This document shows, one piece after another, positions 35,160 through 45,094 of a stretch of DNA of 64,000 bases; positions within the stretch are counted from its first letter, which is position 1; each line of letters opens with the position of its first letter. The notes under the pieces were generated by a model. That model worked only from the letters and a program-made list of their open reading frames with translations. It made no database searches and was not told the DNA's origin. The position numbers and the translations under genes were made by a program. Source of the DNA: Rhizobium rhododendri. GTDB lineage: Bacteria > Pseudomonadota > Alphaproteobacteria > Rhizobiales > Rhizobiaceae. Location of the stretch: assembly GCF_007000325.2 (NCBI RefSeq), contig NZ_CP117268.1:1054001-1118000 (forward strand), in the 5' to 3' direction.

Positions 35160-37124
35160 CTATAAAGCCTTGCCTACCAATCTTTGCCCTTCTACGTGAT
35201 CGGCGTGCAGGTACGCAAGTTCCGAAGCAGGCATGGGCCGTCCAGTCAGGTAGCCTTGGGCCTGTTCACATCCAAGCCGCCTCAGCAACTCGAATTGTTC
35301 CTCCGTTTCAATGCCTTCCACGATTGTGGTCATGCTCAGGCTGCGGCCTACCCCTATCGCTAGTTCAACGATCGTCAAAGCACTCGGCGATGTCGTAACG
35401 TCGCGGACGAAAGATCGATCGATTTTCATCTTGTCGAAGGGAAAGCTGCTGAGGCTACCAAGCGACGAATAACCGGTACCGAAATCGTCCATTGCGATGT
35501 GGATCCCGAGCGCCTTTATTTGCCGTAGCGTTTCAAGCGTCTGTTCATTTTTGTCAAGCATCACAGATTCTGTGATTTCCAATTCCAGCCGGTCGGGGGA
35601 AAGCCCAGTCTGGTCGAGGGTGGCCGCAAGCTTTTGGATGAGGTTCACCCCACGAAACTGAACTGGAGAAAGGTTGACGGAAATCTTGGAGAGGCGTCCC
35701 CACGCCGCAGCTTCAACACACGCTGTCTTGAGAACCCACGCCCCCAGTTCGTGGATTAATCCGATCCTCTCAGCGACCGGAATGAATAGCGTGGGCGAGA
35801 CGAAGCCGCGTGTCGGGTGTTTCCATCGCAGCAGCGCCTCATAGCCGCAAATGTCGCGGGTCGCCATTATGACCTGGGGCTGATAGTAGACCTCCATCTC
35901 GCCCTGTTCCAGAGCCCGTGACAAGTCGATCTCAAAGGATTTCGTCTCCTGCAAGCGTACTTGCATCTGAGGATCGAATAGGCATGCATGCCCCGCTCCG
36001 AGCGCCTTGGCTTCATAGAGGGCAAGATCTGCTTGCTTCAACAGTTCCTCTGTCGTCGACACATCATCCGAAAAAGCAATACCGACACATGTATTGATTT
36101 TGATTCGCAGTTGATCGATCTGATACGGTTCGGCGATCTTTGTGATTATGCTATTGGCGAGATCAAATGCCTTTTCCCGGGTCAAGCCTGTGGACAATAC
36201 GGCAAACTCATCCCCACCCAGACGGCAAGCTGTATCGCCGCCATGGCTCAAACGGTTCAACCTCGCCGCGACAGCCTGGAGGAGCACGTCACCCATATCG
36301 TGCCCGAGCGTATCGTTGACATCCTTGAACCCATCGAGATCAAGAAGAAGAATAGAAGATACTTCGTTATGCGCTGTTGCCCGCCGTAGCTCCAGGTCTT
36401 GTCTGAGCAGGACGCGATTGGGAAGACCGGTGAGTGCATCGTGATGAGCATCGTGTTCAAGACGAAGGTTCTGATTTTGCAGTTCTTCCGTTGCCTGGCG
36501 AAGATCGGTTGCCAATCGCTCCGTGCGGGTGTGGGCGCGACCGAGCAGCCGGTTTTGACGAAGCAGAAAGATCACCAGCACGACGCCACATAGAATAAGT
36601 CCTGACGCAAGTCCGATATGAATGAAATAAAGATGACGCATTTGTGCCTGCGCGTCGTTAAGAAGGGTTGCGCCATACTCGGTTGCCGCAACGCCAAGGC
36701 CCATCAAAGGCGAATCGAGCCTGCCCATCGACTGAAGAGCAGCTTGCACACCTGCCCTGTCCAGATGCTCCAACCGTTCATCCAAGCTCAGAAGCGTTGC
36801 TCTGAACGCCTCGAACACGGCTCTGTTGTGTCGGTCGCCTTCAATGAGAACGCGTAGACTGCCCTGCTGGAGAAGCTGAATACGACCAATCGCAATCTCG
36901 AGGCGGAGGCGGGCGTCTGCTCTATTTGCATCTGTCATATCTAAAGCATAAGCAGCCAGACTGCGTTCGAGCCTCAAATACTCGACAGACGCTTGGTTGA
37001 CGGTCCAAGAATCGTTGTACCGGGTAAATTTTTGCAAACCTGTTTGCTGCGCAGCGATAATGGTGGCGATGTAGCACGTTGCTACTATCAGGCCGCAGAT
37101 GACGGCTCCCAGGATCCATCTCAC
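35160..37124 (-). CDS. Membrane GGDEF-EAL protein with periplasmic sensor loop
   Basis: 654 aa. Transmembrane helix at about residues 4-24, a helical periplasmic loop (about 30-165, 4-helix-bundle-like with many Leu/Arg), a second helix near 170-190, then GGDEF (about 225-380) with CRLGGDEFAVL and EAL (about 400-645) with YEALLRWKH, LELEITESV and DDFGTGYSSLGS. The RxxD product-inhibition site is absent. It begins 10 bases after the stop of a secreted SUOX-fold protein, suggesting that the periplasmic partner modulates c-di-GMP turnover. Confidence 0.95.
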   Translation of the reverse strand: MRWILGAVICGLIVATCYIATIIAAQQTGLQKFTRYNDSWTVNQASVEYLRLERSLAAYALDMTDANRADARLRLEIAIGRIQLLQQGSLRVLIEGDRHNRAVFEAFRATLLSLDERLEHLDRAGVQAALQSMGRLDSPLMGLGVAATEYGATLLNDAQAQMRHLYFIHIGLASGLILCGVVLVIFLLRQNRLLGRAHTRTERLATDLRQATEELQNQNLRLEHDAHHDALTGLPNRVLLRQDLELRRATAHNEVSSILLLDLDGFKDVNDTLGHDMGDVLLQAVAARLNRLSHGGDTACRLGGDEFAVLSTGLTREKAFDLANSIITKIAEPYQIDQLRIKINTCVGIAFSDDVSTTEELLKQADLALYEAKALGAGHACLFDPQMQVRLQETKSFEIDLSRALEQGEMEVYYQPQVIMATRDICGYEALLRWKHPTRGFVSPTLFIPVAERIGLIHELGAWVLKTACVEAAAWGRLSKISVNLSPVQFRGVNLIQKLAATLDQTGLSPDRLELEITESVMLDKNEQTLETLRQIKALGIHIAMDDFGTGYSSLGSLSSFPFDKMKIDRSFVRDVTTSPSALTIVELAIGVGRSLSMTTIVEGIETEEQFELLRRLGCEQAQGYLTGRPMPASELAYLHADHVEGQRLVGKAL

Positions 37125-37133
37125 GCTTAATCT

Positions 37134-37640
37134 CTATTCGACTCTTAGCTTGGCGACCTGCCAGGCCGACCGTGTGTAATAAAGCTGGTTTTGCAGCTGA
37201 GAATCACTGTCGTAGGGATACACGATAAACAATGGCCCCTTGTCTCGAATCGCCATGTATTTTCCATCTCGTTTCAGGGCGAGAATGACATGATATTTTT
37301 TAAAGTCTTCGAGCGGAATTACGCAGCTATAGTCATTAAGTGCGATTGCAGTTACAGTCGATCCTTTGGCGCCGACAAGGGTCATCAGCTTTTGGAGTGA
37401 CACTCCTTCGAAGCGAACTTTGCCATCATACCACGGCGTTGACGTTTCGACAGTTTCTAGGCCCAGCGTTTCAAGCATATCGCGGTCGAATTGAGCATCC
37501 AGCCCTGCATTTGTGTTTTCGATGTTTCCGGAGATGGTCAGGATCGTCTCGTTCTTTGCCTCTGGAAGGGATCCTGCGTTTGCACTGGAAAACCAGATGA
37601 ACGTTAAAGTCACACAGGCTATGACACGGGCGAGGTTCAT
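37134..37640 (-). CDS. Secreted SUOX-fold (oxidoreductase molybdopterin-like) protein
   Basis: 168 aa from ATG 37640. Residues 1-22 are a Sec signal peptide (VIACVTLTFIWFSSANA followed by G). The mature part resembles the molybdopterin-binding domain of sulfite-oxidase-like proteins: WYDGKVRFEGVSLQKLMTLVGA near 70 and YPYDSDSQLQNQLYYTRSAWQVAKLRV at the C-terminus. There is no cofactor-ligating Cys at the usual place, so it probably senses rather than catalyses. Such proteins are often encoded beside diguanylate cyclases; here the next gene is a GGDEF-EAL protein 10 bases on. Confidence 0.75.
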   Translation of the reverse strand: MNLARVIACVTLTFIWFSSANAGSLPEAKNETILTISGNIENTNAGLDAQFDRDMLETLGLETVETSTPWYDGKVRFEGVSLQKLMTLVGAKGSTVTAIALNDYSCVIPLEDFKKYHVILALKRDGKYMAIRDKGPLFIVYPYDSDSQLQNQLYYTRSAWQVAKLRVE

Positions 37641-38238
37641 TATTCTTCTCCAGACGCAACAATTTGACAAATACAAGACATTGCCTAATTTTCGGTGACG
37701 ATAAGAACGCCTTTTCAGCGTTTGTACCCGACGGCGAGCAACTATTTTTGGTATCAGATGAACGCCGTTGTCCTTGGCCGCTTTTTCGGCCAAACGAGGT
37801 TGTCTAAAAACACGGAGGCGCCTTTAATTCTGTGTCAGATAGATCGGAGTTTTGGATATAGAGCCCGCTCTTCCGCTCCAATAGGAAGGTCACAGCGTAG
37901 AGATGCGGAAGACACCTGCAAAATTGGCGATGGCAGCGGCTTTCCATGTTTGATGTTCAAGAGCTTTTAGCGCTTAAATGCACAGAATTCCTTGACCTAG
38001 CGTGCGCATCGAACGGCATTTCGTACTGTTGCACGATATAGGCCGGGACGACAAACGCGGTGGAATCGCTGAGCTTGGTATGTGCCACCTGCAACTTTGT
38101 TCGCTCATTGCAGCCACATACACACAAGCTGCATACCGCATGAATTGCTCTCCAAACCTGTTATTCTTGTAATTATCATCAGTATATTAGGAATGATTTT
38201 ACGCGAAGCTGCCATCTTCATCTAAAAATGAGGATGCC
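37641..38238. other. Divergent intergenic region, no gene seen
   Basis: About 600 bases between the minus-strand secreted-protein operon and the plus-strand GGDEF-EAL gene. It should contain both promoters; the right end (38150-38230) is AT-rich. I find no convincing frame, RNA gene or repeat. Confidence 0.4.
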
Positions 38239-40158
38239 ATGCTTAGCTATATGCGATTATTTCGTTGGCTCACCTTGCGCGAACAGCAGCCCGAGCTAGC
38301 GATCGCCCAATGCCGCGAGCTCCAGGGCCAAATTCCTCTGCTTTATGCTCTGCTAAGCTTGAACGCAGTTGCGGTCGCCTACACTCATCTTGACGTTGCC
38401 CCTGCCTGGATGACGTTATGGATTCCGCTGGTTCTGGTATCCGCCAGCATTCTGCGCCTTCTTGCTTGGCTGAAAAAGCCTGATGCGCCTATAAATGGGG
38501 ACGAAGCAATCCAGACGCTCAGAAGGACCACAGTCCTTGGCGGTGTGATGGCCTCGGTCTACATCTCCTGGTCTTTGGGATTGGGCAGCTACGGGGGTGA
38601 CCACCAACAGGCACACGTTGCGATCTTTATCGCAATTACTGTCATTGGATGTATCTTTTGCCTGATCCACCTTCCCCAGGCAGCTCTGGCCGTGACTGCC
38701 ATCGTGACTATTCCCTATCTCATTTATTATTTTTCGCTTGGCGATGCGGTGTACATCGCCATCGCCCTGAATATCCTGCTTGTGACCATCGTGATGATCC
38801 GCGTCCTACTTAACAGTCATCGCGGCTTCGTTCGACTGGTCCGCTCGGAGGCCGAGACGCAACGGTTAAACCGTGAGGTGACGGTTCTCGCGCATACGGA
38901 TCCCCTTACTCGACTTCCAAACCGTCGGCTGTTCTTCTCGGAGTTGTCGGGCCGTATCGGACTGGATGGTAACAGGGGCGGCAGGATCTGCGTGGGAATT
39001 ATTGATCTTGACCGCTTCAAAGCGGTCAACGACACCTATGGCCACATCGTCGGAGACCAGTTGCTCGAAGCCGCCGGAGAGCGACTTCGGGTGGCTTTCG
39101 GATCTGAAGCAATGGTGGCACGTCTTGGAGGCGATGAATTCGCTTTCTTTCTGGGAATGGACGGAGAAGCGGCGACGGTATTTGCGAACCGGATGTGCGC
39201 AGCTCTTTTGGTGCCTTTCAAGCTTGGCGATATCGTCATCTCTATCGGAGCATCTTGTGGTCTTTCTACGTCGACGTCCGAGGTCGTCAGCGCCATGACA
39301 CTCTACGACCAAGCTGATTATGCCCTCTACAGAGCGAAGAGCGAGCAACGCGGTTTTGCCGTGCTCTATTCAAGCGAGCACGAGCGGCTCATTCGGTCGG
39401 ACCGCGCCGTGGAAGCGGCACTGCAGGCCGCCGATCTCGAGACCGAAATGGAGCTCGACCTTCAGCCAATCGTCAGTGGGCCGAATTTCGAGATGAGGGC
39501 AGTGGAGGCGCTGGCCAGATGGACCAGTCCGACTCTTGGCCCTGTCCGCCCTGATATCTTTATTCCACTTGCCGAGCGGGCAGGCATCATCCACCGGCTG
39601 ACCTTGACGCTCCTGCGCAAGGCGCTCGCGCATCTCACACGGCTTCCCGCCGGAATAAAGTTATCGTTCAACCTGTCTGCCCATGACCTCACGTCCTCAG
39701 AGACCGTGCTTGGCATCATTGCAATGATCCTCGAATCCGGCACTGAGCCCTCCCGCATCATCATGGAACTGACGGAAACCGCCGTCATGCGTGACTTCGA
39801 TGCTGCAGAGCAATCAATCCGCCTTCTTCGCGGCCTCGGCATCAAAATCGCGCTCGACGACTTCGGTACGGGTCAATCCAGCCTGAGCTATCTTCACAGG
39901 CTGCCGATCGATAAGGTGAAGATCGACCGAAGCTTCGTGATTGGGACAGCGAGCGAGTCGGGATGCGAAATACTGGCGGCGGTCGTTGCGCTATGCCGAT
40001 CGATGAAGATGCAATGTATCGCGGAAGGTGTCGAAGACACTCGCCAGCTTGACATCCTGCGCGGCATCGGGTGCGATACATTTCAAGGCTATTTATTCGC
40101 CAGGCCGATGGCGATCGATAGCCTCATGGAATGGATGACGTTGCGCGTCGCAGCGTAA
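38239..40158 (+). CDS. Multi-spanning membrane GGDEF-EAL protein
   Basis: 639 aa. About five hydrophobic segments occupy residues 30-200 (for example ATLWIPLVLVSASILRLLAW-like, HVAIFIAITVIGCIFCLI and VYIAIALNILLVTIVMIRVL). GGDEF spans about 220-375 with VARLGGDEFAFF; EAL spans about 395-635 with VEALARW, IIMELTETAVM and LDDFGTGQSSLSYL. Gly-Asp-Glu-Phe and the EAL loop residues are kept, the RxxD site is missing. The ATG follows GAGGATGCC. Monocistronic; nothing indicates the signal it senses. Confidence 0.94.
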   Translation: MLSYMRLFRWLTLREQQPELAIAQCRELQGQIPLLYALLSLNAVAVAYTHLDVAPAWMTLWIPLVLVSASILRLLAWLKKPDAPINGDEAIQTLRRTTVLGGVMASVYISWSLGLGSYGGDHQQAHVAIFIAITVIGCIFCLIHLPQAALAVTAIVTIPYLIYYFSLGDAVYIAIALNILLVTIVMIRVLLNSHRGFVRLVRSEAETQRLNREVTVLAHTDPLTRLPNRRLFFSELSGRIGLDGNRGGRICVGIIDLDRFKAVNDTYGHIVGDQLLEAAGERLRVAFGSEAMVARLGGDEFAFFLGMDGEAATVFANRMCAALLVPFKLGDIVISIGASCGLSTSTSEVVSAMTLYDQADYALYRAKSEQRGFAVLYSSEHERLIRSDRAVEAALQAADLETEMELDLQPIVSGPNFEMRAVEALARWTSPTLGPVRPDIFIPLAERAGIIHRLTLTLLRKALAHLTRLPAGIKLSFNLSAHDLTSSETVLGIIAMILESGTEPSRIIMELTETAVMRDFDAAEQSIRLLRGLGIKIALDDFGTGQSSLSYLHRLPIDKVKIDRSFVIGTASESGCEILAAVVALCRSMKMQCIAEGVEDTRQLDILRGIGCDTFQGYLFARPMAIDSLMEWMTLRVAA

Positions 40159-40176
40159 ATTTTCCCTGCTTTGGTC

Positions 40177-40554
40177 TCAGCTAGACAGGCTTTTGGATGC
40201 GAGCTGTGTCGCTTCCCCTACCCTACTCCTGAGCAATAGGGACGATCTTGGTCGTGACGAAAAGTGAATCAGGCTCCGATCTTCCCACTTTTCCAAAAGT
40301 CCACGCGGTTTGATCTCCTTCCCGGCCGGTTTTGGTTCCGCATAGAACCGGGCCGCGTCTACATTTTTCTGACCGTCGACCTCTAACGTATAGTAGCTTA
40401 CTTTGGCCTTTCCAAAGCACAGCTCGACTTGGTGTCGGGGGGCCCCAAGGCCGAAAAAGAAGATCTCTGAAGAGGCACCCGTCGTGGGAGAGCCGGTATA
40501 GAGGCTCGCCGCGCTACCGTAGATCGATGAAGGGTTCACCGAAATTGGAAGCAT
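40177..40554 (-). CDS. Hypothetical protein, possibly frameshifted
   Basis: A 125-codon frame, MLPISVNPSSIYGSAASLYTG, then VSYYTLEVDGQKNVDAARFYAEPKPAGKEI, looks like protein in its first 90 codons. After about 40300 the adjacent frame reads more naturally (SEPDSLFVTTKIVPIAQE, stop near 40223), so a frameshift is possible. No family is recognised and no good ribosome-binding site is seen. It could also be non-coding. Confidence 0.3.
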   Translation of the reverse strand: MLPISVNPSSIYGSAASLYTGSPTTGASSEIFFFGLGAPRHQVELCFGKAKVSYYTLEVDGQKNVDAARFYAEPKPAGKEIKPRGLLEKWEDRSLIHFSSRPRSSLLLRSRVGEATQLASKSLSS

Positions 40555-40955
40555 TCGCCGAGGACCGCAGGTTCAGCTTTTCTTGCGCGATCGGCGCTTC
40601 CACTTTGCGGCCAGAGCCTCGACGTTTTTTCTCGTTCATCGTGGCCAAAATTACCAATACGCCACACTTGAACTTGACGAGGGCAAAGTGACGACAATCG
40701 CGAGCGCTCAAAGACTTGGGACAGATGCGTTATAATGCTGAATCCGAAAGAAAAAATTCTGCAACCGCCGAACCTCAGATCGAATTTGATGCAATGATGG
40801 TCTTCGCACCCTGGTTGGATCTCACTGACTGGTAGAGGCGCTTCAAAAAGTAGTGTACTACCGAATTGACTCGGATCGCGCGGGAGGAGACTGCGCGAAA
40901 GGTCGCGCTACTAAAATCGGGCCGGGGCGAGCAGCGCCTGCTGGGAGGAGATGAA
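40555..40955. other. Intergenic region upstream of the KdgT-like permease
   Basis: No gene recognised. Lys/Arg-rich short frames on the minus strand lack start signals. The right end holds GGGAGGAGATGA directly before the permease ATG at 40956, a strong ribosome-binding site. No regulator of the KdgR/GntR type is adjacent. Confidence 0.4.
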
Positions 40956-42014
40956 ATGAAGATCAAAGACGCGGTTGACCGCATACCCGGCGGTCTGATG
41001 CTCGTACCCCTGCTGCTGGGCGCGGTATGCAAAACCTTTGCGCCCGAGGCAGCCGGCTATTTCAAGGGCTTTACGCAAGGCATCATGACCGGTGTCATCC
41101 CGATTCTGGCGGTCTGGTTCTTCTGCATGGGGGCATCGATCAAATTAAGCTCGACCGGAACGGTCTTGCGCAAGTCGGGCACGATTGTGCTGACCAAATT
41201 CGTTGCCGCGGCGATCGTCACCTTCATCGCATCCCTGATTCTTCCCCCCGAGGGTGTTCAGAGCGGCATATTTGCGGGACTGTCCGTGCTTGCCATTGTT
41301 TGCGCCATGGATATGACCAATGGCGGTCTTTATGCCTCGTTGATGCAGACCTACGGTACCAAGGAAGAAGCAGGAGCCTTCGTCTTGACGTCCATCGAAT
41401 CCGGACCGCTCATGAGCATGATCATTCTCGGTGCATCCGGCGTCGCACACTTTGAGCCGCAGATATTTATCGGTGCCATCTTGCCGTTTGTCGTCGGTTT
41501 CGCTTTGGGCAATCTGGATGCAAAGCTCAGGGTGCTGTTTGCGCCGGGCAGCGTCTTGATGATTCCGTTTTTTGCGTTTGCTCTGGGCAACACCATTGAT
41601 TTGCACACCCTGCTGTCGCCACTAGCCGGCCTCGGTATCGCTCTCGCGCTCGCCGTCATTGTCCTAACCGGGATCCCGCTTATCCTCGCAGATAAATATT
41701 TAGGGGGTGGAAACGGCACCGCCGGCCTTGCTGCCTCTTCCACTGCCGGTGCTGCCGCAGCCAACCCGATCGCAATCGTCGCCGTCGCGCCGCAATTTGC
41801 GCCGGCTGCGCCAAGCGCGACTGCACTTGTTGCGATCTGCATTATCGTGACGTCCATCGTCGTGCCAATTCTAACCGGCTTCTGGTTTAAGAAGTTCGGC
41901 AACAATGCGGAAGCTGCAAACCGCGGCGTCGACGAAGTTGCAGCCAAACACCTTGACTCGCGGATTGATCCGGTCGGTAACCGAGACCAGCCTTGCGTCT
42001 TGCCGGCAGACTAA
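40956..42014 (+). CDS. kdgT: 2-keto-3-deoxygluconate permease (KdgT family)
   Basis: 352 aa inner-membrane permease that imports 2-keto-3-deoxygluconate, a product of pectin and alginate breakdown, by proton symport. The start [23 protein letters not shown] and the segments [47 protein letters not shown] and [23 protein letters not shown] are typical of the family; about ten membrane spans are visible. ATG 40956 is set by GGGAGGAG. The C-terminus runs about 25 residues past the family's usual end ([18 protein letters not shown]), which may be a shifted tail. No KDG kinase or aldolase gene is near. Confidence 0.92.
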   Translation: MKIKDAVDRIPGGLMLVPLLLGAVCKTFAPEAAGYFKGFTQGIMTGVIPILAVWFFCMGASIKLSSTGTVLRKSGTIVLTKFVAAAIVTFIASLILPPEGVQSGIFAGLSVLAIVCAMDMTNGGLYASLMQTYGTKEEAGAFVLTSIESGPLMSMIILGASGVAHFEPQIFIGAILPFVVGFALGNLDAKLRVLFAPGSVLMIPFFAFALGNTIDLHTLLSPLAGLGIALALAVIVLTGIPLILADKYLGGGNGTAGLAASSTAGAAAANPIAIVAVAPQFAPAAPSATALVAICIIVTSIVVPILTGFWFKKFGNNAEAANRGVDEVAAKHLDSRIDPVGNRDQPCVLPAD

Positions 42015-42129
42015 AGCATAAGCGTCAGATGTCGGCGTTTCATTTGTCTGTATGTCATTATAGACGGAAACTTGCTCGCGTAGTGTACTTGGACGCACCG
42101 ATGATGCCCGGGACCACTCCTTGGCGGCT

Positions 42130-42424
42130 AAGACGCCAGTCCTTTGAAGAGTTTGACTATCCCGTCCTGCGACCGCTCCGGTCGAACGATATGTCTTCGC
42201 TGAGTGGTAGATACGCCGGGCTGGCCTCGATTAACATGTCGATATCGACAAGCACTTTTACTTCGTGCCCTACCGTTTTGCCCGTGAGCAGGTTGGAGCA
42301 TGGATCACTGCCTACAGACTCGAGATATTCTAAAAGGGCGAACGGATGGCAGTCCAAAGGCGCTCGAGTGGTAACGGCCAGCACACGACGACACCGGTGC
42401 ACAGGCGCCATTGACCTCCCCAAC
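42130..42424 (+). pseudogene. Remnant of an IS21-family transposase IstA
   Basis: One frame with several stops reads VERYVFAEW, stop, IRRAGLD, stop, HVDIDKHFYFVPYRFAREQV, then ITAYRLEIF, stop, KGERMAVQRRSSGNGQHTT. IstA proteins end with RY.FAEW.. .R...DYHV...HYYSVPYR......V..R.TA..VEIF..G.RIA.H.R..G...HTT, the same order and spacing. FEEFDYPVLRPL upstream lies in another frame. The copy has at least three stops and one frameshift, and no IstB follows. Confidence 0.75.
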
Positions 42425-42541
42425 GACGTGCCGTCTTCGAGGTTTGAGGCTGACATCTGCGAAGAGAGGGGTGACATTCTCCTAAGCTAGGACTACCTAC
42501 CCGTATGAATAGATAGGTCGATATTTGCAAGGCAGAGGCAA

Positions 42542-43411
42542 TTGGTTACGTCATTGGAAAAAAGTCATGGTGCCATTTTTCAGTTCAGAGCACGCAGGAT
42601 AGTTAGGAAGGCGCTCCGCTTGCCGAATTATGGAGCTGGGAGCTTGTCGAGATTCAGTGACGCCGTGGACGGCGACCTACCCGACCCTGCGATGGGCAAG
42701 GACGTGATCCTTGCAGCCTGCGACGGCAATTACTTCAATTTATTCGCAGTCGATTTAATTGGATCAATGGAAAAGTTGGGCGTACGCCAGGCTCTTCATA
42801 TCCATCTCCTCGAGCCCCCTAAAAGCGTCATTGCGGCTGCGGAAAAGCTGCGGGCAAGCCTCAAATGGGTCAGACTGACTGTGACGATAGACCGTTGCGA
42901 ACTGGCTGCAGGCCTGCAACATCGCCAAGTCTACTACACAGCGGCTCGGTTTTTGGTTGCTCCCTTAATTCTTGATAGAGGAATTGAGAGGCTTCTGGTG
43001 ATAGACGTTGATGCGGTGATGAACAAGTCTCCATGGGATATGTTCACCTCTTCCTCGAGACTATGCGACGGTGGCTTTATTTTCCGCCCTCAGAAGAAGA
43101 GACCTTGGTACCGAGTGCTGGCATCTGCCGTTTTCTACAGCGCGGACGCTGGCTCTCGCCGCCTGGCTTCGGCCATCGCTCGCAGCCTCACGTCCACTCT
43201 GCTTCTGAAGCCTTCGTATCATATCGATCAGCTCATTCCCTATTACGCCTGCTCGTTTGCGCCTGACTATAACGAGGCGTTCAAAGTCTTTGATATGCCC
43301 CCTGAAGTTATGGGCTACAACTACGAGGCCGAGGCATCTTTCTGGACGGTCAAAGGCAAGTCTGACATCGAGAAGTTTATTTCAGAGAAGAAAGTGCTGC
43401 TAGACACCTAA
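42542..43411 (+). CDS. Glycosyltransferase-like protein (GT-A, family 8-like)
   Basis: 289 aa. A DxD-like metal site, RLLVIDVDAVMNKSPWDMF near residue 150, follows a GT-A-type start (VILAACDGNYFNLFAVDLIGSMEKLG near 55-80). The region IDQLIPYYACSFAPDYNEAF near 230 could form the acceptor side. The best start is TTG 42542 after CAGAGG; no ATG occurs before residue 52. No membrane helix. It stands alone beside insertion-sequence remnants; the family call is tentative. Confidence 0.5.
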   Translation: MVTSLEKSHGAIFQFRARRIVRKALRLPNYGAGSLSRFSDAVDGDLPDPAMGKDVILAACDGNYFNLFAVDLIGSMEKLGVRQALHIHLLEPPKSVIAAAEKLRASLKWVRLTVTIDRCELAAGLQHRQVYYTAARFLVAPLILDRGIERLLVIDVDAVMNKSPWDMFTSSSRLCDGGFIFRPQKKRPWYRVLASAVFYSADAGSRRLASAIARSLTSTLLLKPSYHIDQLIPYYACSFAPDYNEAFKVFDMPPEVMGYNYEAEASFWTVKGKSDIEKFISEKKVLLDT

Positions 43412-43648
43412 GAGTGGCTTTTCATGCTTTCCGGACATCGATAACAGTGTCTGGATCTGGCGCTGTCCTTGCGTGTAAAGTCCATGTCTACCTGTTGCTC
43501 ATAATCTGGCTTCATCGAGCACGAGGCCAGAGCTTTTAAAGCCTCAGGAATAGACATCATTCACGCTTGGACGGGCTGATCAGCACCTTTTACTTAGGCG
43601 AGAAAAGCTGTATTTCCAGTCGCGACACAGTTTCACGAGCGGCTTCCC

Positions 43649-44278
43649 ATGGTCATTCACGCCTATCTGCAAGCAAGCACCACGGATGAGGATGCAAAGC
43701 GCGCCTGCAAACGTCTGACGGAATTTGCATCCCGAAAAAAATGGAAGATAGCATCCACATCCATCGAGAATGGAAGTGGGGTGTCACATCAGCGGCCCGA
43801 GCTCTTCCGACTTTTGTCAGGTTGCGAGCCGGGCGACATTCTTCTTATCGGCGAAATCGATAGTCTCACGCGCTTAAACATGGGGGTATGGGATCGTTTG
43901 CGTGCCGAGATTACCGCCCGTGACGTGCTGATCGTGTCTGTCGACCTGCCGACCTCTTGGAAGATGGTGTCGACAGAGCGGGACGAAATGCACGGACTGG
44001 TAGTCCACGCTATCAACAGCACTGTTCTGGATGCTCTGGCCACGACCGCGCGCACGAGGCATGAACATAGGCGGTTGCGGCAGCAACAGGGCATTGCGAA
44101 TGCAAAGACTGCAGGACGATACCCTGGCAGGCCCGAAAACACTCGCAGGAACGAGGAAATCATGGCGATGCTTCGGGGTGGCAAGAGCTGGGAAAGCATC
44201 CGCTACAAGACCCACTGTTCGAGTTCGACGATCGCGCGCATGGCAAAACGCATCAAAGCCAAAGAACAGGCAGAATAG
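43649..44278 (+). CDS. Serine recombinase (resolvase/invertase family)
   Basis: 209 aa, complete small serine recombinase. The catalytic Ser is in HAYLQASTTDEDAKRAC at about residue 10, GDILLIGEIDSLTRL near 68-82 holds the ID.L.R motif, and a long helix (LDALATTARTRHEHRRLRQQQGI) leads to a C-terminal helix-turn-helix near 160-205 (MLRGGKSWESIRYKTHCSSSTIARMAKRI). The N-terminal domain is diverged from Tn3-type resolvases. No res site was located. It may come from the same acquired DNA as the neighbouring IS fragments. Confidence 0.85.
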   Translation: MVIHAYLQASTTDEDAKRACKRLTEFASRKKWKIASTSIENGSGVSHQRPELFRLLSGCEPGDILLIGEIDSLTRLNMGVWDRLRAEITARDVLIVSVDLPTSWKMVSTERDEMHGLVVHAINSTVLDALATTARTRHEHRRLRQQQGIANAKTAGRYPGRPENTRRNEEIMAMLRGGKSWESIRYKTHCSSSTIARMAKRIKAKEQAE

Positions 44279-44608
44279 GCCGCAACTGCGGTCCCGGTCC
44301 GGTTGCTAGATCAGACGCTCAATCGTCACGTCGCCAGCCAGGCAGAGCATGGATGGCATCTCGCACAACTGCTCGAGACCATTCGAGGTGACCGCCGGCC
44401 TCCCCTGGAATGTTCGTCCGAAATACGTTCAACCGGCCAGGCGCTAGGGGGGCAAATCCACTGCCCATTGGGTGTTGTCAATGAGCGCGACAGCGCCTAG
44501 GTTGTGGTCGTGGCGTGCACGCCCGCTTGGCCTAACGCGGCGTGTGGACGCTACTTCAAGCGCCTGTCGATTTGCGGAGATCAGCGTGCCCAGTCAGGAG
44601 AGTTTGCC
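44279..44608. other. Intergenic region, no gene seen
   Basis: Between the recombinase and a small protein gene. Short frames lack start signals. The only clear signal is CAGGAGA at 44595-44601, the ribosome-binding site of the next gene. Confidence 0.4.
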
Positions 44609-44785
44609 GTGGGTTGGAAAACGCCAGAAATCGAATATGTGAACGGCTATAAGATCGTTGAGGTCGCCGGACCGGCCTTCAAAATTTATGACGGCAACCG
44701 TCAAGTTGGTGACGATTTTCCCTATTCGGGAGAAGCTGCGCATTATGCGAACTCGCTACCGAAGCCTGACCAAACCCGTAAGTAG
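44609..44785 (+). CDS. Small conserved-type protein
   Basis: 58 aa from GTG 44609, eight bases after CAGGAG; a longer frame upstream adds a non-protein-like N-terminus. The sequence TPEIEYVNGYKIVEVAGPAF and GDDFPYSGEAAHYANSLPK has the feel of a compact beta-strand protein seen in rhizobia, but I cannot name a domain. Soluble, acidic. Function unknown. Confidence 0.55.
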   Translation: MGWKTPEIEYVNGYKIVEVAGPAFKIYDGNRQVGDDFPYSGEAAHYANSLPKPDQTRK

Positions 44786-45094
44786 GAGTACGGATCCGCC
44801 TTCGGCCGAACGCTCTCGACGAGATGAGAACGGCGACCCAGCAGTTTCACTGTCTATGCGGGGCGGCTGTGATGAGCGGAATGACCGTCGGATTGGTCAA
44901 TAGAAACCGTAGTGCCGAGAAAGATCTGGAAGCGAGCCGATTGAACCTCGCCGAACCAAAGCGGCTCAAGGACATTTAAGCTCAGCACGGGAGGGCCTAT
45001 CTGCTGACGGCAAAACGAGAGGATCGCGCTTGTTCATCCTTGGTTGCCGAACATAACTCTTGGACTATCTTCAGGATGACACCGGGGTAGCATA
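44786..45094. other. Intergenic region upstream of the intact SRAP gene
   Basis: A 35-codon frame at 44872-44979 (GLVNRNRSAEKDLEASRLN) may be a gene fragment. No GTTC-N7-GTTC SOS box was found before the SRAP start at 45095; the nearest GAAC (45050) has no partner at the right distance. Confidence 0.4.
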
